DNA from: Pseudomonas sp. MF4836
GTDB lineage: Bacteria; Pseudomonadota; Gammaproteobacteria; Pseudomonadales; Pseudomonadaceae
Direction: 5' to 3'
NCBI RefSeq assembly: GCF_002018875.1
Contig: NZ_MVOL01000005.1
Location: 62,001-126,000 of the forward strand
DNA length: 64,000 nt
The notes under the pieces are model-generated. The model saw nothing but the letters and a program-made list of their open reading frames with translations. It was not told where the DNA came from and did not search any database. A program made the translations under genes and the position numbers. Positions 1 to 9,205 of the stretch are shown piece after piece (the first letter of the stretch is position 1; every line of letters begins with the position of its first letter).

Positions 1-1595
1 TCAGCCCGCTGCTGGCGACCATTGCCCAGCAGCGGATCCGGGTCATCAGCAACGCTGGCGGGGTCAACCCCCAGGCCTGCGCCGCTGCTCTGCAAGCCGC
101 CTGCGACAAAGCCGGGGTCGAGCTGAAGATCGCCGTGCTGCTGGGCGACGACCTGCAACCTCAATTCAAGCAACTGCGCGATGCCGGCCTCCACGAGATG
201 TTCAGCGGTGCGCCCCTGCCGGCAACGTGCGTCTCGACCAATGCCTACCTGGGCGCCCCGGGGATTGTCGAAGCACTGCGCCTGGGCGCCGACATCGTGA
301 TTACCGGGCGGGTGGTCGACAGCGCGGTGGTCAGTGCGGCGCTGGTGCATGAGTTCGACTGGTCGTGGCAGGACTACGACAAACTGGCCCAGGCCGCCCT
401 GGCCGGGCACATCATCGAATGCGGCGCGCAATGCACCGGCGGCAACTTCACCGACTGGCGCGAGGTGCCGGACTACGAACACATCGGTTTTCCTATCGTC
501 GAAGTCGCGGCCGACGGCCAGTTCGTGGTGAGCAAGGTCGAACACAGCGGCGGCCTGATCAGTCCTCTGAGCGTCGGCGAACAGTTGCTCTACGAGATCG
601 GCGACCCGCGTGCCTACCTGCTGCCGGATGTGGTCTGCGACTTCAGCCAGGTCCGGCTGCGGCAACAGGGCAAGCAGGCGGTCAGCGTGCACGGCGCCAA
701 GGGCCTGCCGCCCACGGCCCAGTACAAGGTCAGCGCCACCTACCTCGACGGGTTTCGCTGCACCGCCAGTTGCCTGATGGCCGGCATCGACGCCGTCGCC
801 AAGGCGCGCAGGGTCAGCCAGGCGATCATCGACAAGACCAGCGAGATGTTCAGCCAGCGCGGCTGGGCGCCCTACAGCGAAGTGAACATCGAACTGCTGG
901 GCAGCGAAGCCACCTATGGTCCCCATGGCCAGCGCCAGGACAGCCGTGAAGTGGTGATCAAACTGGCGGTGCGCCATCCGAGCAAGCAGGCCCTGGTCCT
1001 GTTTTCCCGGGAGATCGCCCAGGCCGCCACCGGCATGGCGCCGGGCCTGACCGGGATCGTCGGCGGCCGGCCGACGGTGTATCCGCTGATCCGCCTGTTC
1101 TCCTTCCTGATCGATAAACAGGCCTGCCCGTTAAGCATCGACTTCGCCGGCCAGCAGCATCCCTGCGCCCTGCCCGCCGTCGACGCCCTCGACCCGGCGG
1201 CCCTGCCCGCCCCGCACCCGGTGCCCAGGCCCGAAGGGCGCGCCGACGCCAGCGTGGCCTTGATCAAACTGGCAGTGGCGCGTTCCGGCGACAAAGGCAA
1301 CCACAGCAATATCGGGGTCATGGCTCGCAGCGCCGAGTACCTGCCGTGGATTGCCGAAGCCCTGACCCCGGAAGTGCTGGTGGACTGGATGAGCCACGTG
1401 CTCGATCCGCTGCATGGCCGGGTCGAACGCTGGTACTTGCCGGGCAGCCACAGCCTCAACTTCCTGCTGGAAAACGCCCTCGGCGGCGGTGGCGTGGCCA
1501 GCCTGCGGATCGACCCGCAAGGCAAGGCCTTCGCCCAGCAGTTGCTGGAAATCCAGATCCCGGTGCCCCAGGGCATCGCTGACGCCGTCAATTGA
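1..1595 (+). CDS. atuA: AtuA-family protein of acyclic terpene utilisation (5' end outside window)
   Basis: The reading frame is open from the first bases of the window to the TGA at 1593-1595, so the start lies upstream. About 530 codons are visible. The protein matches the DUF1446/AtuA family in style: an N-terminal domain with the segment ITGRVVDSAVV and a C-terminal domain with ARSGDKGNHSNIGVMAR. AtuA is required for citronellol/geraniol catabolism in Pseudomonas, but its exact reaction is not settled. It heads the six-gene run atuABCDEF, with atuB only 15 nt downstream. The family is recognised from motifs and from neighbours; the adjoining SDR and carboxylase genes separate it from the leucine (liu) cluster. 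Confidence 0.88.
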   Translation, partial: SPLLATIAQQRIRVISNAGGVNPQACAAALQAACDKAGVELKIAVLLGDDLQPQFKQLRDAGLHEMFSGAPLPATCVSTNAYLGAPGIVEALRLGADIVITGRVVDSAVVSAALVHEFDWSWQDYDKLAQAALAGHIIECGAQCTGGNFTDWREVPDYEHIGFPIVEVAADGQFVVSKVEHSGGLISPLSVGEQLLYEIGDPRAYLLPDVVCDFSQVRLRQQGKQAVSVHGAKGLPPTAQYKVSATYLDGFRCTASCLMAGIDAVAKARRVSQAIIDKTSEMFSQRGWAPYSEVNIELLGSEATYGPHGQRQDSREVVIKLAVRHPSKQALVLFSREIAQAATGMAPGLTGIVGGRPTVYPLIRLFSFLIDKQACPLSIDFAGQQHPCALPAVDALDPAALPAPHPVPRPEGRADASVALIKLAVARSGDKGNHSNIGVMARSAEYLPWIAEALTPEVLVDWMSHVLDPLHGRVERWYLPGSHSLNFLLENALGGGGVASLRIDPQGKAFAQQLLEIQIPVPQGIADAVN

Positions 1596-1610
1596 CGCAA
1601 AGGAGCCGCC

Positions 1611-2483
1611 GTGGCTTACGACTCGATATTCAAACCTGGGCTGTTCAGCGGCCAGACCGTGCTGGTCACCGGCGGCGGCAGCGGTATCGGCCGCTGCACC
1701 GCCCATGAACTGGCGGCGCTGGGCGCCCATGTGCTGCTGGTGGGGCGCAAGGCCGAGAAGCTGCAAGCGGTGGCCGGGGAGATCGCCGAGGACGGTGGCA
1801 AGGCCAGTTGGCAAGCCTGCGATGTTCGCGATGAAGAGGCAGTGAAGGCGCTGGTAGCCGAGCTGATCGCCGCCCACGGGCCGATTCATGGCCTGGTCAA
1901 TAACGCCGGCGGGCAGTACCCCTCGCCGCTGGCGTCGATCAATCAGAAAGGTTTTGAAACCGTGATGCGCACCAACCTGGTAGGCGGTTTCCTGATGGCC
2001 CGGGAAGTCTTCAACCAGTCCATGAGCAAGCACGGCGGGAGCATCGTCAACATGCTCGCCGACATGTGGGGCGGCATGCCGGGCATGGGCCATTCCGGCG
2101 CGGCGCGCTCCGGGATGGACAACCTGACCAAGACCGCCGCCTTCGAATGGGGTTACGCCGGGGTGCGGGTCAACGCCGTGGCGCCGGGCTGGATCGCCTC
2201 CAGCGGCATGGACACCTATGACGGCGCCTTCAAGGCGGTGATCCCGACCTTGCGCGAACACGTGCCCCTCAAACGCATCGGCAGCGAGTCGGAAGTCAGC
2301 GCGGCGATTGTGTTTCTGCTGAGCCCGGCGGCGGCCTTTATCAGCGGCAGCACCTTGCGCATCGACGGCGCCGCCAGCCTTGGCAGCCGCGCCTGGCCGC
2401 TGCACAAGGCGCAACGCGGTGCTCCGGCGTACAACGGTTTCCACCGCGCCTACCTGCCGGACGTACTCAAGGACGAGGAGTAA
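1611..2483 (+). CDS. atuB: AtuB, short-chain dehydrogenase/reductase
   Basis: A 290-residue SDR with the cofactor motif TGGGSGIG near residues 20-27 and the structural NNAGG motif. Translation starts at GTG 1611, preceded by AGGAG. The usual catalytic YxxxK is replaced: the aligned segment reads GHSGAARSGMDNLTKT, with His for Tyr and Arg for Lys, recalling the 2,4-dienoyl-CoA reductase branch of SDRs, which also lacks the Tyr. Its probable role is an oxidation or reduction on terpene-derived acyl-CoAs in the atu pathway. It sits between atuA and atuC with gaps of 15 and 3 nt, so it is certainly in the same operon. Confidence 0.85.
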   Translation: MAYDSIFKPGLFSGQTVLVTGGGSGIGRCTAHELAALGAHVLLVGRKAEKLQAVAGEIAEDGGKASWQACDVRDEEAVKALVAELIAAHGPIHGLVNNAGGQYPSPLASINQKGFETVMRTNLVGGFLMAREVFNQSMSKHGGSIVNMLADMWGGMPGMGHSGAARSGMDNLTKTAAFEWGYAGVRVNAVAPGWIASSGMDTYDGAFKAVIPTLREHVPLKRIGSESEVSAAIVFLLSPAAAFISGSTLRIDGAASLGSRAWPLHKAQRGAPAYNGFHRAYLPDVLKDEE

Positions 2484-2486
2484 GCC

Positions 2487-4103
2487 ATGCCGGTGATCCA
2501 CTCCCAGCTCGACCCGCACAGCCCGTCATTTGCGCAGAACCGCGAGGCGATGCTGGCCGCCATCGCGCAGATCCGCCAGTTGGAGCAGAACCTGCTGGAC
2601 AAGGCCGCCCAAGCCAAGGAGAAGTTCGCCCAGCGAGGACAATTGCTGCCCCGTGAACGCCTCAATTTGCTGCTGGACCCGGGAGCGCCGTTCCTGGAGC
2701 TGGCGAGCCTGGCCGGCTACAAGCTGCATGACGACAAGGACGGCAGCCAGGCCGGTGGCGGCCTGATCGCCGGGATCGGCTACGTGTGCGGGGTGCGCAT
2801 GCTGGTGGTGGCCAACAACAGTGCGATCAAGGGCGGCACCATCTCCCCCAGCGGCCTGAAAAAATCCCTGCGTCTGCAGCAGATCGCCCTGGAAAACAAA
2901 TTGCCGGTGGTGACCCTCGCCGAGAGCGGTGGGGCCAACCTCAACTACGCGGCGGAGATTTTCGTCGAAGGCGCACGCAGTTTCGCCAATCAGGCGCGCC
3001 TGTCGGCCATGGGCCTGCCGCAGATCACCGTGGTCCATGGTTCAGCCACTGCCGGCGGCGCCTATCAACCGGGGCTGTCGGATTACGTGGTGGTGGTGCG
3101 CGGCAAGGCCAAGCTGTTTCTGGCCGGGCCACCGCTGCTCAAGGCCGCCACCGGTGAAGTGGCCACCGATGAAGAACTGGGCGGTGCGCAAATGCACGCT
3201 CAGGTCGCCGGGACCGCCGAGTACCTGGCAGAGAACGACGCCGATGGCCTGCGCATCGCCCGCGAAATCGTCGGCCTGCTGCCGTGGAACGACCAGTTGC
3301 CAGTGGCTGCCCCGCGCCCCTACGCCGAACCGCTGTACCCGATCGACGAGTTGCTGGGGTTGATCCCCGACGACCCGAAAAAACCCTACGACGTGCGGGA
3401 AATCATCGCGCGCCTGGCCGATGCCTCGAACTTCCTGGAGTTCAAGGCCGAGTTCGACCAGCAGACCATTTGCGGCCATTTGCAGATTCAGGGCCGGGCC
3501 TGCGGCTTTATCGGCAACAACGGGCCGATCACGCCCAAAGGTGCGAGCAAGGCCGCGCAGTTTATCCAGCTGTGCGATCAAAGCCGCACTCCGCTGCTGT
3601 TTTTCCACAACACCACCGGGTTCATGGTGGGCACCGAGTCGGAACAGCAAGGGGTGATCAAGCATGGGGCGAAGATGATCCAGGCGGTGGCCAATGCCCG
3701 GGTTGCCAAGCTGACCATCGTCGTCGGCGGTTCCTACGGCGCCGGCAACTACGCCATGTGCGGGCGCGGGCTGGACCCGCGCTTTATCTTCGCCTGGCCC
3801 AACAGCCGCACGGCGGTGATGGGCGGCGCCCAGGCCGGCAAGGTGCTGCGCATCGTCACCGAGGCCAAGCACGCCAAGCAAGGCCAGGTCGCCGACCCGA
3901 AGATGCTCGACATGCTGGAACAGGCCACCGCGCAAAAGCTCGACAGCCAGTCCAGCGCCTTGTATGGCAGCGCCAACCTATGGGACGACGGGCTGATCGA
4001 CCCCCGAGACACCCGTACGCTGCTGGGTTACCTGCTGGATATCTGCCACGAGGCCGAGGTTCGCCAGTTGCAACCCAACAGCTTCGGCGTAGCACGGTTT
4101 TGA
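2487..4103 (+). CDS. atuC: Geranyl-CoA carboxylase, carboxyltransferase (beta) subunit
   Basis: A 538-residue acyl-CoA carboxylase beta subunit with N- and C-terminal crotonase-fold carboxyltransferase halves; recognisable segments are AESGGANL, GSATAGGAY and GGSYGAGNYAMCGR. With the biotin subunit AtuF it would carboxylate cis-geranyl-CoA to isohexenylglutaconyl-CoA. Methylcrotonyl-CoA carboxylase (LiuB) is the near homologue; the atuA/atuB context favours geranyl-CoA, although sequence alone cannot fix substrate size. The ribosome site GAGGAG lies in the end of atuB. A REP-like hairpin follows before atuD. Confidence 0.87.
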   Translation: MPVIHSQLDPHSPSFAQNREAMLAAIAQIRQLEQNLLDKAAQAKEKFAQRGQLLPRERLNLLLDPGAPFLELASLAGYKLHDDKDGSQAGGGLIAGIGYVCGVRMLVVANNSAIKGGTISPSGLKKSLRLQQIALENKLPVVTLAESGGANLNYAAEIFVEGARSFANQARLSAMGLPQITVVHGSATAGGAYQPGLSDYVVVVRGKAKLFLAGPPLLKAATGEVATDEELGGAQMHAQVAGTAEYLAENDADGLRIAREIVGLLPWNDQLPVAAPRPYAEPLYPIDELLGLIPDDPKKPYDVREIIARLADASNFLEFKAEFDQQTICGHLQIQGRACGFIGNNGPITPKGASKAAQFIQLCDQSRTPLLFFHNTTGFMVGTESEQQGVIKHGAKMIQAVANARVAKLTIVVGGSYGAGNYAMCGRGLDPRFIFAWPNSRTAVMGGAQAGKVLRIVTEAKHAKQGQVADPKMLDMLEQATAQKLDSQSSALYGSANLWDDGLIDPRDTRTLLGYLLDICHEAEVRQLQPNSFGVARF

Positions 4104-4113
4104 AACGAAATAC

Positions 4114-4162
4114 CCTGTAGCCGCTGCCGAACGCGGCCCGAGCCTTCGCCAGCGGCTACAGG
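4114..4162. repeat. REP-like hairpin between atuC and atuD
   Basis: A 13-base arm cctgtagccgctg at 4114-4126 pairs perfectly with cagcggctacagg at 4150-4162, with a 23-base GC-rich interior. The form (GTAGCCGCTGCCGA...) is that of the repetitive extragenic palindromes scattered in P. fluorescens-group genomes. It lies inside the operon, in its longest gap (119 nt), and could act as an mRNA stabiliser or partial terminator between atuABC and atuDEF. Confidence 0.7.
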
Positions 4163-4222
4163 TCGGGAGTTCGGGCAATCAGGATTGACGCGGTGTGACT
4201 CAACCTCAGGAGAACAATAAAA

Positions 4223-5380
4223 ATGATCTTCACCCAGGAACATGAAGCGCTGCGGCGCACCGTGCGCAGTTTTGTCGAGCGCGAGATCAACCCCCATGTC
4301 GAGGAATGGGAGAAAGCCGGGCGCTTTCCGATCCACGAGCTGTTTCGCCAGGCCGGCGAGCTGGGGTTGCTGGGCATTTCCAAGCCGGAGAAATTCGGCG
4401 GCATGGGCCTGGACTACAGCTACTCGATCGTCGCCGCCGAAGAATTCGGCACCATCCATTGCGGCGGCATCCCGATGTCCATCGGGGTCCAGACCGATAT
4501 GTGCACCCCGGCCCTGGCGCGGTTCGGCTCCGATGAGTTACGTGAACAATTCCTGCGCCCCGCCATCAGCGGCGAACAGGTGGGCTGCATCGGCGTCTCC
4601 GAAGTCGGCGCCGGCTCCGACGTGGCGGGCCTGAAGACCACGGCCCGCAAGGATGGCGACGACTACGTGATCAACGGCAGCAAGATGTGGATCACCAACT
4701 CGCCCTGCGCCGACTTTATCTGCCTGCTGGCCAACACCTCGGACGACAAGCCCCATATCAACAAGTCGCTGATCATGGTGCCGATGAACACCCCGGGCAT
4801 CAGCCTCAGCTCGCACCTGGACAAGCTCGGCATGCGCAGCTCGGAAACCGCCCAGGTGTTTTTCGACAATGTGCGGGTGCCTCAGCGCTACCGCATCGGC
4901 CACGAGGGCGCGGGTTTCATGATGCAGATGCTGCAATTCCAGGAGGAGCGGCTGTTCGGCGCGGCCAATATGCTCAAGGGCCTGGAGTACTGCGTCGACA
5001 GCACCATCGAGTACTGCAAGGAGCGCAAGACCTTCGGCAACGCGCTGATCGACAACCAGGTGATCCACTTCCGCCTGGCCGAACTGCAAACCGAGATCGA
5101 ATGCCTGCGGGCCCTGGTCTACCAAGCCACCGAGCAGTACGTGCGGGGCCAGGACGTGACCCGCCTGGCGTCCATGGCCAAGCTCAAGGCCGGGCGCCTG
5201 GGACGCGAAGTCAGCGACAGTTGCCTGCAATATTGGGGCGGCATGGGTTTCATGTGGGATAACCCCGTGGCCCGGGCCTATCGCGATGTGCGCCTGGTGT
5301 CGATTGGCGGCGGCGCCGACGAAATCATGCTGGGCATCATCTGCAAACTGATGGGCATCCTCCCGGGGAAAAAGAAATGA
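4223..5380 (+). CDS. atuD: AtuD, citronellyl-CoA dehydrogenase-type acyl-CoA dehydrogenase
   Basis: A 385-residue FAD-dependent acyl-CoA dehydrogenase with the family signatures GCIGVSEVGAGSDVAGLKT and YCKERKTFGNALIDNQ, and the C-terminal GGGADEIMLGIICK. In the atu pathway this enzyme introduces the double bond converting citronellyl-CoA to geranyl-CoA. Electrons would pass to ETF. A good Shine-Dalgarno (AGGAG) precedes the ATG. The end overlaps atuE by ATGA, so the two are translationally coupled. An isovaleryl-CoA dehydrogenase role is possible from sequence but not from context. Confidence 0.85.
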   Translation: MIFTQEHEALRRTVRSFVEREINPHVEEWEKAGRFPIHELFRQAGELGLLGISKPEKFGGMGLDYSYSIVAAEEFGTIHCGGIPMSIGVQTDMCTPALARFGSDELREQFLRPAISGEQVGCIGVSEVGAGSDVAGLKTTARKDGDDYVINGSKMWITNSPCADFICLLANTSDDKPHINKSLIMVPMNTPGISLSSHLDKLGMRSSETAQVFFDNVRVPQRYRIGHEGAGFMMQMLQFQEERLFGAANMLKGLEYCVDSTIEYCKERKTFGNALIDNQVIHFRLAELQTEIECLRALVYQATEQYVRGQDVTRLASMAKLKAGRLGREVSDSCLQYWGGMGFMWDNPVARAYRDVRLVSIGGGADEIMLGIICKLMGILPGKKK

Positions 5381-6174
5381 GCCGCCTGCCCGAATGCCAA
5401 ACCCTGCTGCTCGAACCCCACAACGGCGTGCTGCACATCACCCTCAATCGCCCGGACAGCCGCAATGCCATGAGCCTGCAGATGGTCGCCGAACTGCGCG
5501 CGGTCCTGGCTGCCGTGGGGGACGATCGCAGCGTGCGCGCCCTGGTACTGGGCGGCGCCGGCGGGCACTTCTGCGCCGGTGGCGACCTCAAGGACATGGC
5601 CGCCGCCCGCGCCCAGGGCCCGAGCGCCTACCGCGACCTGAATCGCGCCTTTGGCACCTTGCTCGAAGAGGCGCAGCAGGTGCCCCAGGTCCTGATCGTG
5701 GTCCTGCAAGGTGCGGTCCTCGGTGGCGGTTTCGGCCTGGCCTGTGTCAGCGACATCGCGATTGCCGACCACCAGGCGCAGTTCGGCATGCCCGAAACCA
5801 GCCTCGGCCTGCTGCCGGCGCAGATCGCCCCCTTTGTGGTCCGACGTATCGGCCTGACCCAGGCCCGCCGCCTGGCCCTGACCGCTGCGCGTTTCGACGG
5901 CAACGAAGCCGAACGCCTGGGGCTGGTGCACTTTGTCGAGCATGACCCCCAGGCCCTGGCGGAACGCCTGGACGAGGTGCTGGCCCACGTCCTGTGCTGC
6001 GCCCCAGAGGCCAATGCCGCAACCAAGGCCCTGCTTCTGGCCAGTGCCGAAGAAGCCCTGCCCTCGCTGCTGGATCGCGCCGCCGAGCAGTTCAGCCGGG
6101 CGCTGGTCAGCGCCGAAGGGGTCGAAGGCACCCTGGCTTTTGTACAAAAACGCAAACCGGCCTGGGCCCGTTGA
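5377..6174 (+). CDS. atuE: AtuE, isohexenylglutaconyl-CoA hydratase (enoyl-CoA hydratase family)
   Basis: A 265-residue crotonase-fold protein. The first oxyanion-hole segment is GGHFCAGGDLKDM, and the second loop is AVLGGGFGLACVSDIAI. In this cluster it would hydrate isohexenylglutaconyl-CoA, the product of AtuC/AtuF, to the 3-hydroxy acyl-CoA that a lyase then cleaves. The start codon overlaps the stop of atuD (ATGA at 5377-5380). The gene is followed by a 68-nt gap and then atuF. Confidence 0.84.
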   Translation: MSRLPECQTLLLEPHNGVLHITLNRPDSRNAMSLQMVAELRAVLAAVGDDRSVRALVLGGAGGHFCAGGDLKDMAAARAQGPSAYRDLNRAFGTLLEEAQQVPQVLIVVLQGAVLGGGFGLACVSDIAIADHQAQFGMPETSLGLLPAQIAPFVVRRIGLTQARRLALTAARFDGNEAERLGLVHFVEHDPQALAERLDEVLAHVLCCAPEANAATKALLLASAEEALPSLLDRAAEQFSRALVSAEGVEGTLAFVQKRKPAWAR

Positions 6175-6242
6175 GCCAGTGGCCGGCCAGCCACTGATGC
6201 TGAAGCCGGCTTCGCCAGAACTACCACCTCAGGGAGCCCCCC

Positions 6243-8204
6243 ATGCGTGCCTTCAGCAAAATCCTTGTCGCCAACCGTGGTGAAATCGCCTGCCGTATCC
6301 AGCGCACGGCTCAGGCCCTGGGCTATCGCACCGTGGCGGTGTTCAGCGATGCCGATGCCGACGCCCTGCATGTGCGTATGGCCGATGAAGCGGTAAATAT
6401 CGGCGCGGCGCCGGTGCAACAGTCCTACCTCAACAGTGCCGCGATCCTGGACGCTGCCCGCCGCAGCGGCGCCGATGCGATTCACCCCGGCTACGGCTTT
6501 CTTTCGGAAAACGCCGCGTTCGCCAGCGCCTGCGAGGCGGCCGGCCTGACGTTTATCGGCCCCAGCGCCGCAGCCATCGAACTGATGGGCAGCAAGCGCC
6601 TGTCCAAACTGGCGATGCTGGCGGCGGGTGTGCCGTGCATTGCCGGCTACCAGGGCGCCGAGCAGGACGATGCCCGCTTGCAGGCCGAGGCCGAACGCAT
6701 CGGCTACCCGCTGATGATCAAGGCCAGCGCCGGTGGCGGCGGGCGCGGCATGCGGCTGGTGCAACAGCCCGGACAGTTGCAGGAGCAACTGCGCACCGCC
6801 CGCTCGGAGGCACTGCATGCCTTTGGCAGCGATGAGTTGATTCTGGAACAGGCGTTGATCGAACCGCGGCACGTCGAGATCCAGGTGTTCGGCGACCAGC
6901 ACGGCAACCTGATCTACCTCGGCGAGCGCGATTGTTCGATCCAGCGCCGGCATCAGAAAGTCATCGAGGAAGCGCCGTGCCCGGTGATGACTGCCGAACT
7001 GCGCCAGACCATGGGCGAGGCCGCCTTGCAGGCCGGGCGTGCGGTCAATTACGTCGGTGCCGGCACCGTCGAGTTCCTGTTGGATGCGCGCGGGCAGTTC
7101 TATTTTCTGGAGATGAACACCCGCTTGCAGGTCGAGCACCCGGTCACCGAGTTGATCACCGGCCTCGATTTGGTGGCCTGGCAGTTGCAGGTCGCCGCCG
7201 GCCTGCACCTGCCCTTGCGCCAGGAGCAGGTGCAGCTCACGGGCCATGCCATCGAAGTACGGTTGTATGCCGAGGATCCGGCGCAGCAGTTTCTGCCCCA
7301 GACCGGCCGGGTACAGCGCTGGGAGCCCGCCTCGGGCCCAGGGGTGCGCATCGACCATGGCCTGCTTGAGGGCCAATCGGTCAGCCCCTTCTACGATCCG
7401 CTGCTGGGCAAGCTCATCGCCCATGGCGCCACCCGTGAAGAAGCCCGGCGCAAGCTGCTGCGGGCCGTGCAGGATTCGGTGCTGCTGGGGCTGGCCAGCA
7501 ACCAGCGGCTGCTGGCCAATCTGTTGGTCCATCCGGGATTTGTCAGCGGCCAGTTCAGCACCGCCTTTATTGCCGAGCACTGCGCCGATGACCCGAGCCT
7601 GCAAGCTCTGACCCCCAGCCCCGAACACCTGGCCATCGCCGCCGCGCTGTTTTACCAACAGGCCAGCGGCGCCCATCCCACAGGCCTGGCGGGCTGGCGC
7701 AACACCCCTAACCCGGCCCTGCACTACCGCCTGGGACATGAGCTGCAAAGCTGGTCGATCGCGGTCAGCCCGTTGCCGGCGGGCACGGTGCAGGTGCACC
7801 TGGTAGAGCAGACCCTTCAGCTCAAACTGCTGGAACAGGACGGGCGCTGGGCCCGGGTCGAGGTCAACGGCGTGCAGCGGCGCCATGCCTACCACTTGCA
7901 GGGCAAACACCTCTGGCTGGGCACCGGCCCCGGCAGCCTGCACGTGCAGGACCTGACCCACGCGCCGGTGGCCGGCCAGGCCAGCGCCGAGACGGGCACC
8001 CTCAAGGCGCCCATGGACGGGGCGATTGTCGATGTGCTGGTCAGCGAGGGCATGCCGGTGAGCAAGGGCCAACTGCTGCTGGTGCTGGAAGCGATGAAGA
8101 TGGAACACCCGCTCAAGGCCGGCATCGACGGGGTGATCAAACGGGTTCAGGTGAGCCTGGGCGACCAGGTGAAAAACCGCCAGATTCTGCTGGAGGTGGA
8201 ATAA
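6243..8204 (+). CDS. atuF: Geranyl-CoA carboxylase, biotin-containing (alpha) subunit
   Basis: A 653-residue biotin carboxylase/biotin carrier fusion. The N-terminal biotin carboxylase starts ILVANRGEIACRI; the ATP-grasp region shows KASAGGGGRGMR, and EMNTRLQVEHPVTE marks the active site. The C-terminal biotinyl domain has EAMKMEH with the biotin-accepting lysine at about residue 619. It charges biotin with CO2 for AtuC. It is the last gene of the cluster visible here; atuG and atuH do not follow, so those steps must be encoded elsewhere. The ribosome site is AGGGAG, 6 nt before the ATG. Confidence 0.87.
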   Translation: MRAFSKILVANRGEIACRIQRTAQALGYRTVAVFSDADADALHVRMADEAVNIGAAPVQQSYLNSAAILDAARRSGADAIHPGYGFLSENAAFASACEAAGLTFIGPSAAAIELMGSKRLSKLAMLAAGVPCIAGYQGAEQDDARLQAEAERIGYPLMIKASAGGGGRGMRLVQQPGQLQEQLRTARSEALHAFGSDELILEQALIEPRHVEIQVFGDQHGNLIYLGERDCSIQRRHQKVIEEAPCPVMTAELRQTMGEAALQAGRAVNYVGAGTVEFLLDARGQFYFLEMNTRLQVEHPVTELITGLDLVAWQLQVAAGLHLPLRQEQVQLTGHAIEVRLYAEDPAQQFLPQTGRVQRWEPASGPGVRIDHGLLEGQSVSPFYDPLLGKLIAHGATREEARRKLLRAVQDSVLLGLASNQRLLANLLVHPGFVSGQFSTAFIAEHCADDPSLQALTPSPEHLAIAAALFYQQASGAHPTGLAGWRNTPNPALHYRLGHELQSWSIAVSPLPAGTVQVHLVEQTLQLKLLEQDGRWARVEVNGVQRRHAYHLQGKHLWLGTGPGSLHVQDLTHAPVAGQASAETGTLKAPMDGAIVDVLVSEGMPVSKGQLLLVLEAMKMEHPLKAGIDGVIKRVQVSLGDQVKNRQILLEVE

Positions 8205-8274
8205 GCCGCTAGGCGGATACGCCGGCTTTGGCTACGCTCATGCCTCATCTGGATGTTCAAGGCTGGAATTTGCG

Positions 8275-8817
8275 ATGCCCCACTGGCTGGTAATAGATCT
8301 GGAAGCCACCACCGATGAAGGCGGCTGGCCGGTGAGCGAGATGGAAATCATCGAAATCGGCGCCACCCTGGTGAACCGGGAAGGCCGCGAACTGGATCAC
8401 TTTCAACGCTTCGTCCGGCCCTCGCGGCGGCCGATGCTCACGCCCTTCTGCCGTGAACTGACCCATATCACCCAGGCCCATATCGACGCGGCGACGCCCT
8501 TGAGCGAGGTCTGGCCGCAGTTCGAGCGCTGGCTCAGCCCGCACCACGAGCGCTTGCACGGCTGGGCCAGCTGGGGCGATTACGATCGTCAGCAACTGCT
8601 GCAGGAATGGCAGCAACTGCACTTGCAAAGCCACCTGAGCCAGGTGCCCCACATGAACCTAAAGCAGCGCTTCGCCAAGGCCCGGCGCCTGGAACGGCCC
8701 ATGGGCCTCAACAGCGCGCTGCAACTGGCGGGAATGCAGTTCAGCGGCCAGCAACACCGGGCCCTGGAGGACGCGCGCAATACCGCGCGCCTGCTGCCAC
8801 TGATTCTTCCGGCCTGA
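8275..8817 (+). CDS. DEDDh-type 3'-5' exonuclease domain protein
   Basis: A 180-residue protein made of a single exonuclease (RNase T/DnaQ-like) domain. The first motif is VIDLEATT with acidic residues Asp8 and Glu10, and the last motif is HRALEDARNTARLLP with the DEDDh His and Asp. This compact form resembles ERI1/KapD-like exonucleases that trim 3' ends of RNA or DNA. No partner domain is attached. It is separate from the atu operon by 70 nt and precedes ppnP in the same direction. The particular substrate is unknown. Confidence 0.8.
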   Translation: MPHWLVIDLEATTDEGGWPVSEMEIIEIGATLVNREGRELDHFQRFVRPSRRPMLTPFCRELTHITQAHIDAATPLSEVWPQFERWLSPHHERLHGWASWGDYDRQQLLQEWQQLHLQSHLSQVPHMNLKQRFAKARRLERPMGLNSALQLAGMQFSGQQHRALEDARNTARLLPLILPA

Positions 8818-8899
8818 GCCTGCGGGCAACAGGTGACGCCCCTAATGCCCTTGTGCATACTGGCCGACCTTTTTGACCCTTTTTCTAGAGGAATCGCCC

Positions 8900-9184
8900 A
8901 TGTTTAAAGTCAACGAGTACTTCGACGGCACCGTCAAGTCGATTGCCTTCGGCACGGCCGAAGGTCCGGCCACCATCGGCGTCATGGCTCCGGGCGAATA
9001 TGAGTTCGGCACCGCGCAACGGGAAATCATGCACGTGGTCTCCGGTGCCCTGACCGTCAAGCTGCCTGACAGCAACGGCTGGGAAACCTTCGCCGCCGGC
9101 AGCCAGTTCAATGTTCCGGCCAACAGCAAGTTCCAGCTCAAGGTCGCGGTCGATACCGCCTACCTGTGCGAGTACCGCGGCTGA
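8900..9184 (+). CDS. ppnP: Pyrimidine/purine nucleoside phosphorylase PpnP
   Basis: A 94-residue cupin-fold protein (formerly DUF1255/YaiE) beginning [10 protein letters not shown], with the family segments [15 protein letters not shown] and SGALTVKLP. PpnP splits nucleosides with phosphate into base and ribose-1-phosphate. The ATG at 8900 is chosen over an in-frame upstream codon because it has AGAGGAA at the right distance and gives the usual family length. A strong terminator follows directly. Confidence 0.9.
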   Translation: MFKVNEYFDGTVKSIAFGTAEGPATIGVMAPGEYEFGTAQREIMHVVSGALTVKLPDSNGWETFAAGSQFNVPANSKFQLKVAVDTAYLCEYRG

Positions 9185-9205
9185 TCCGAACACCGGACAC
9201 TGCAC

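Noticed and set aside
5628..8108. 826-codon open frame on the minus strand opposite atuE/atuF
   Set aside because: It is a GC-rich shadow of atuF with low-complexity Gln/Ala/Gly-rich translation and no domain; atuF has clear biotin carboxylase motifs.
1..8204. Leucine/isovalerate (liu) catabolic cluster
   Set aside because: The carboxylase, dehydrogenase and hydratase fit both, but the AtuA-family protein and the SDR are atu markers and no HMG-CoA lyase is present.
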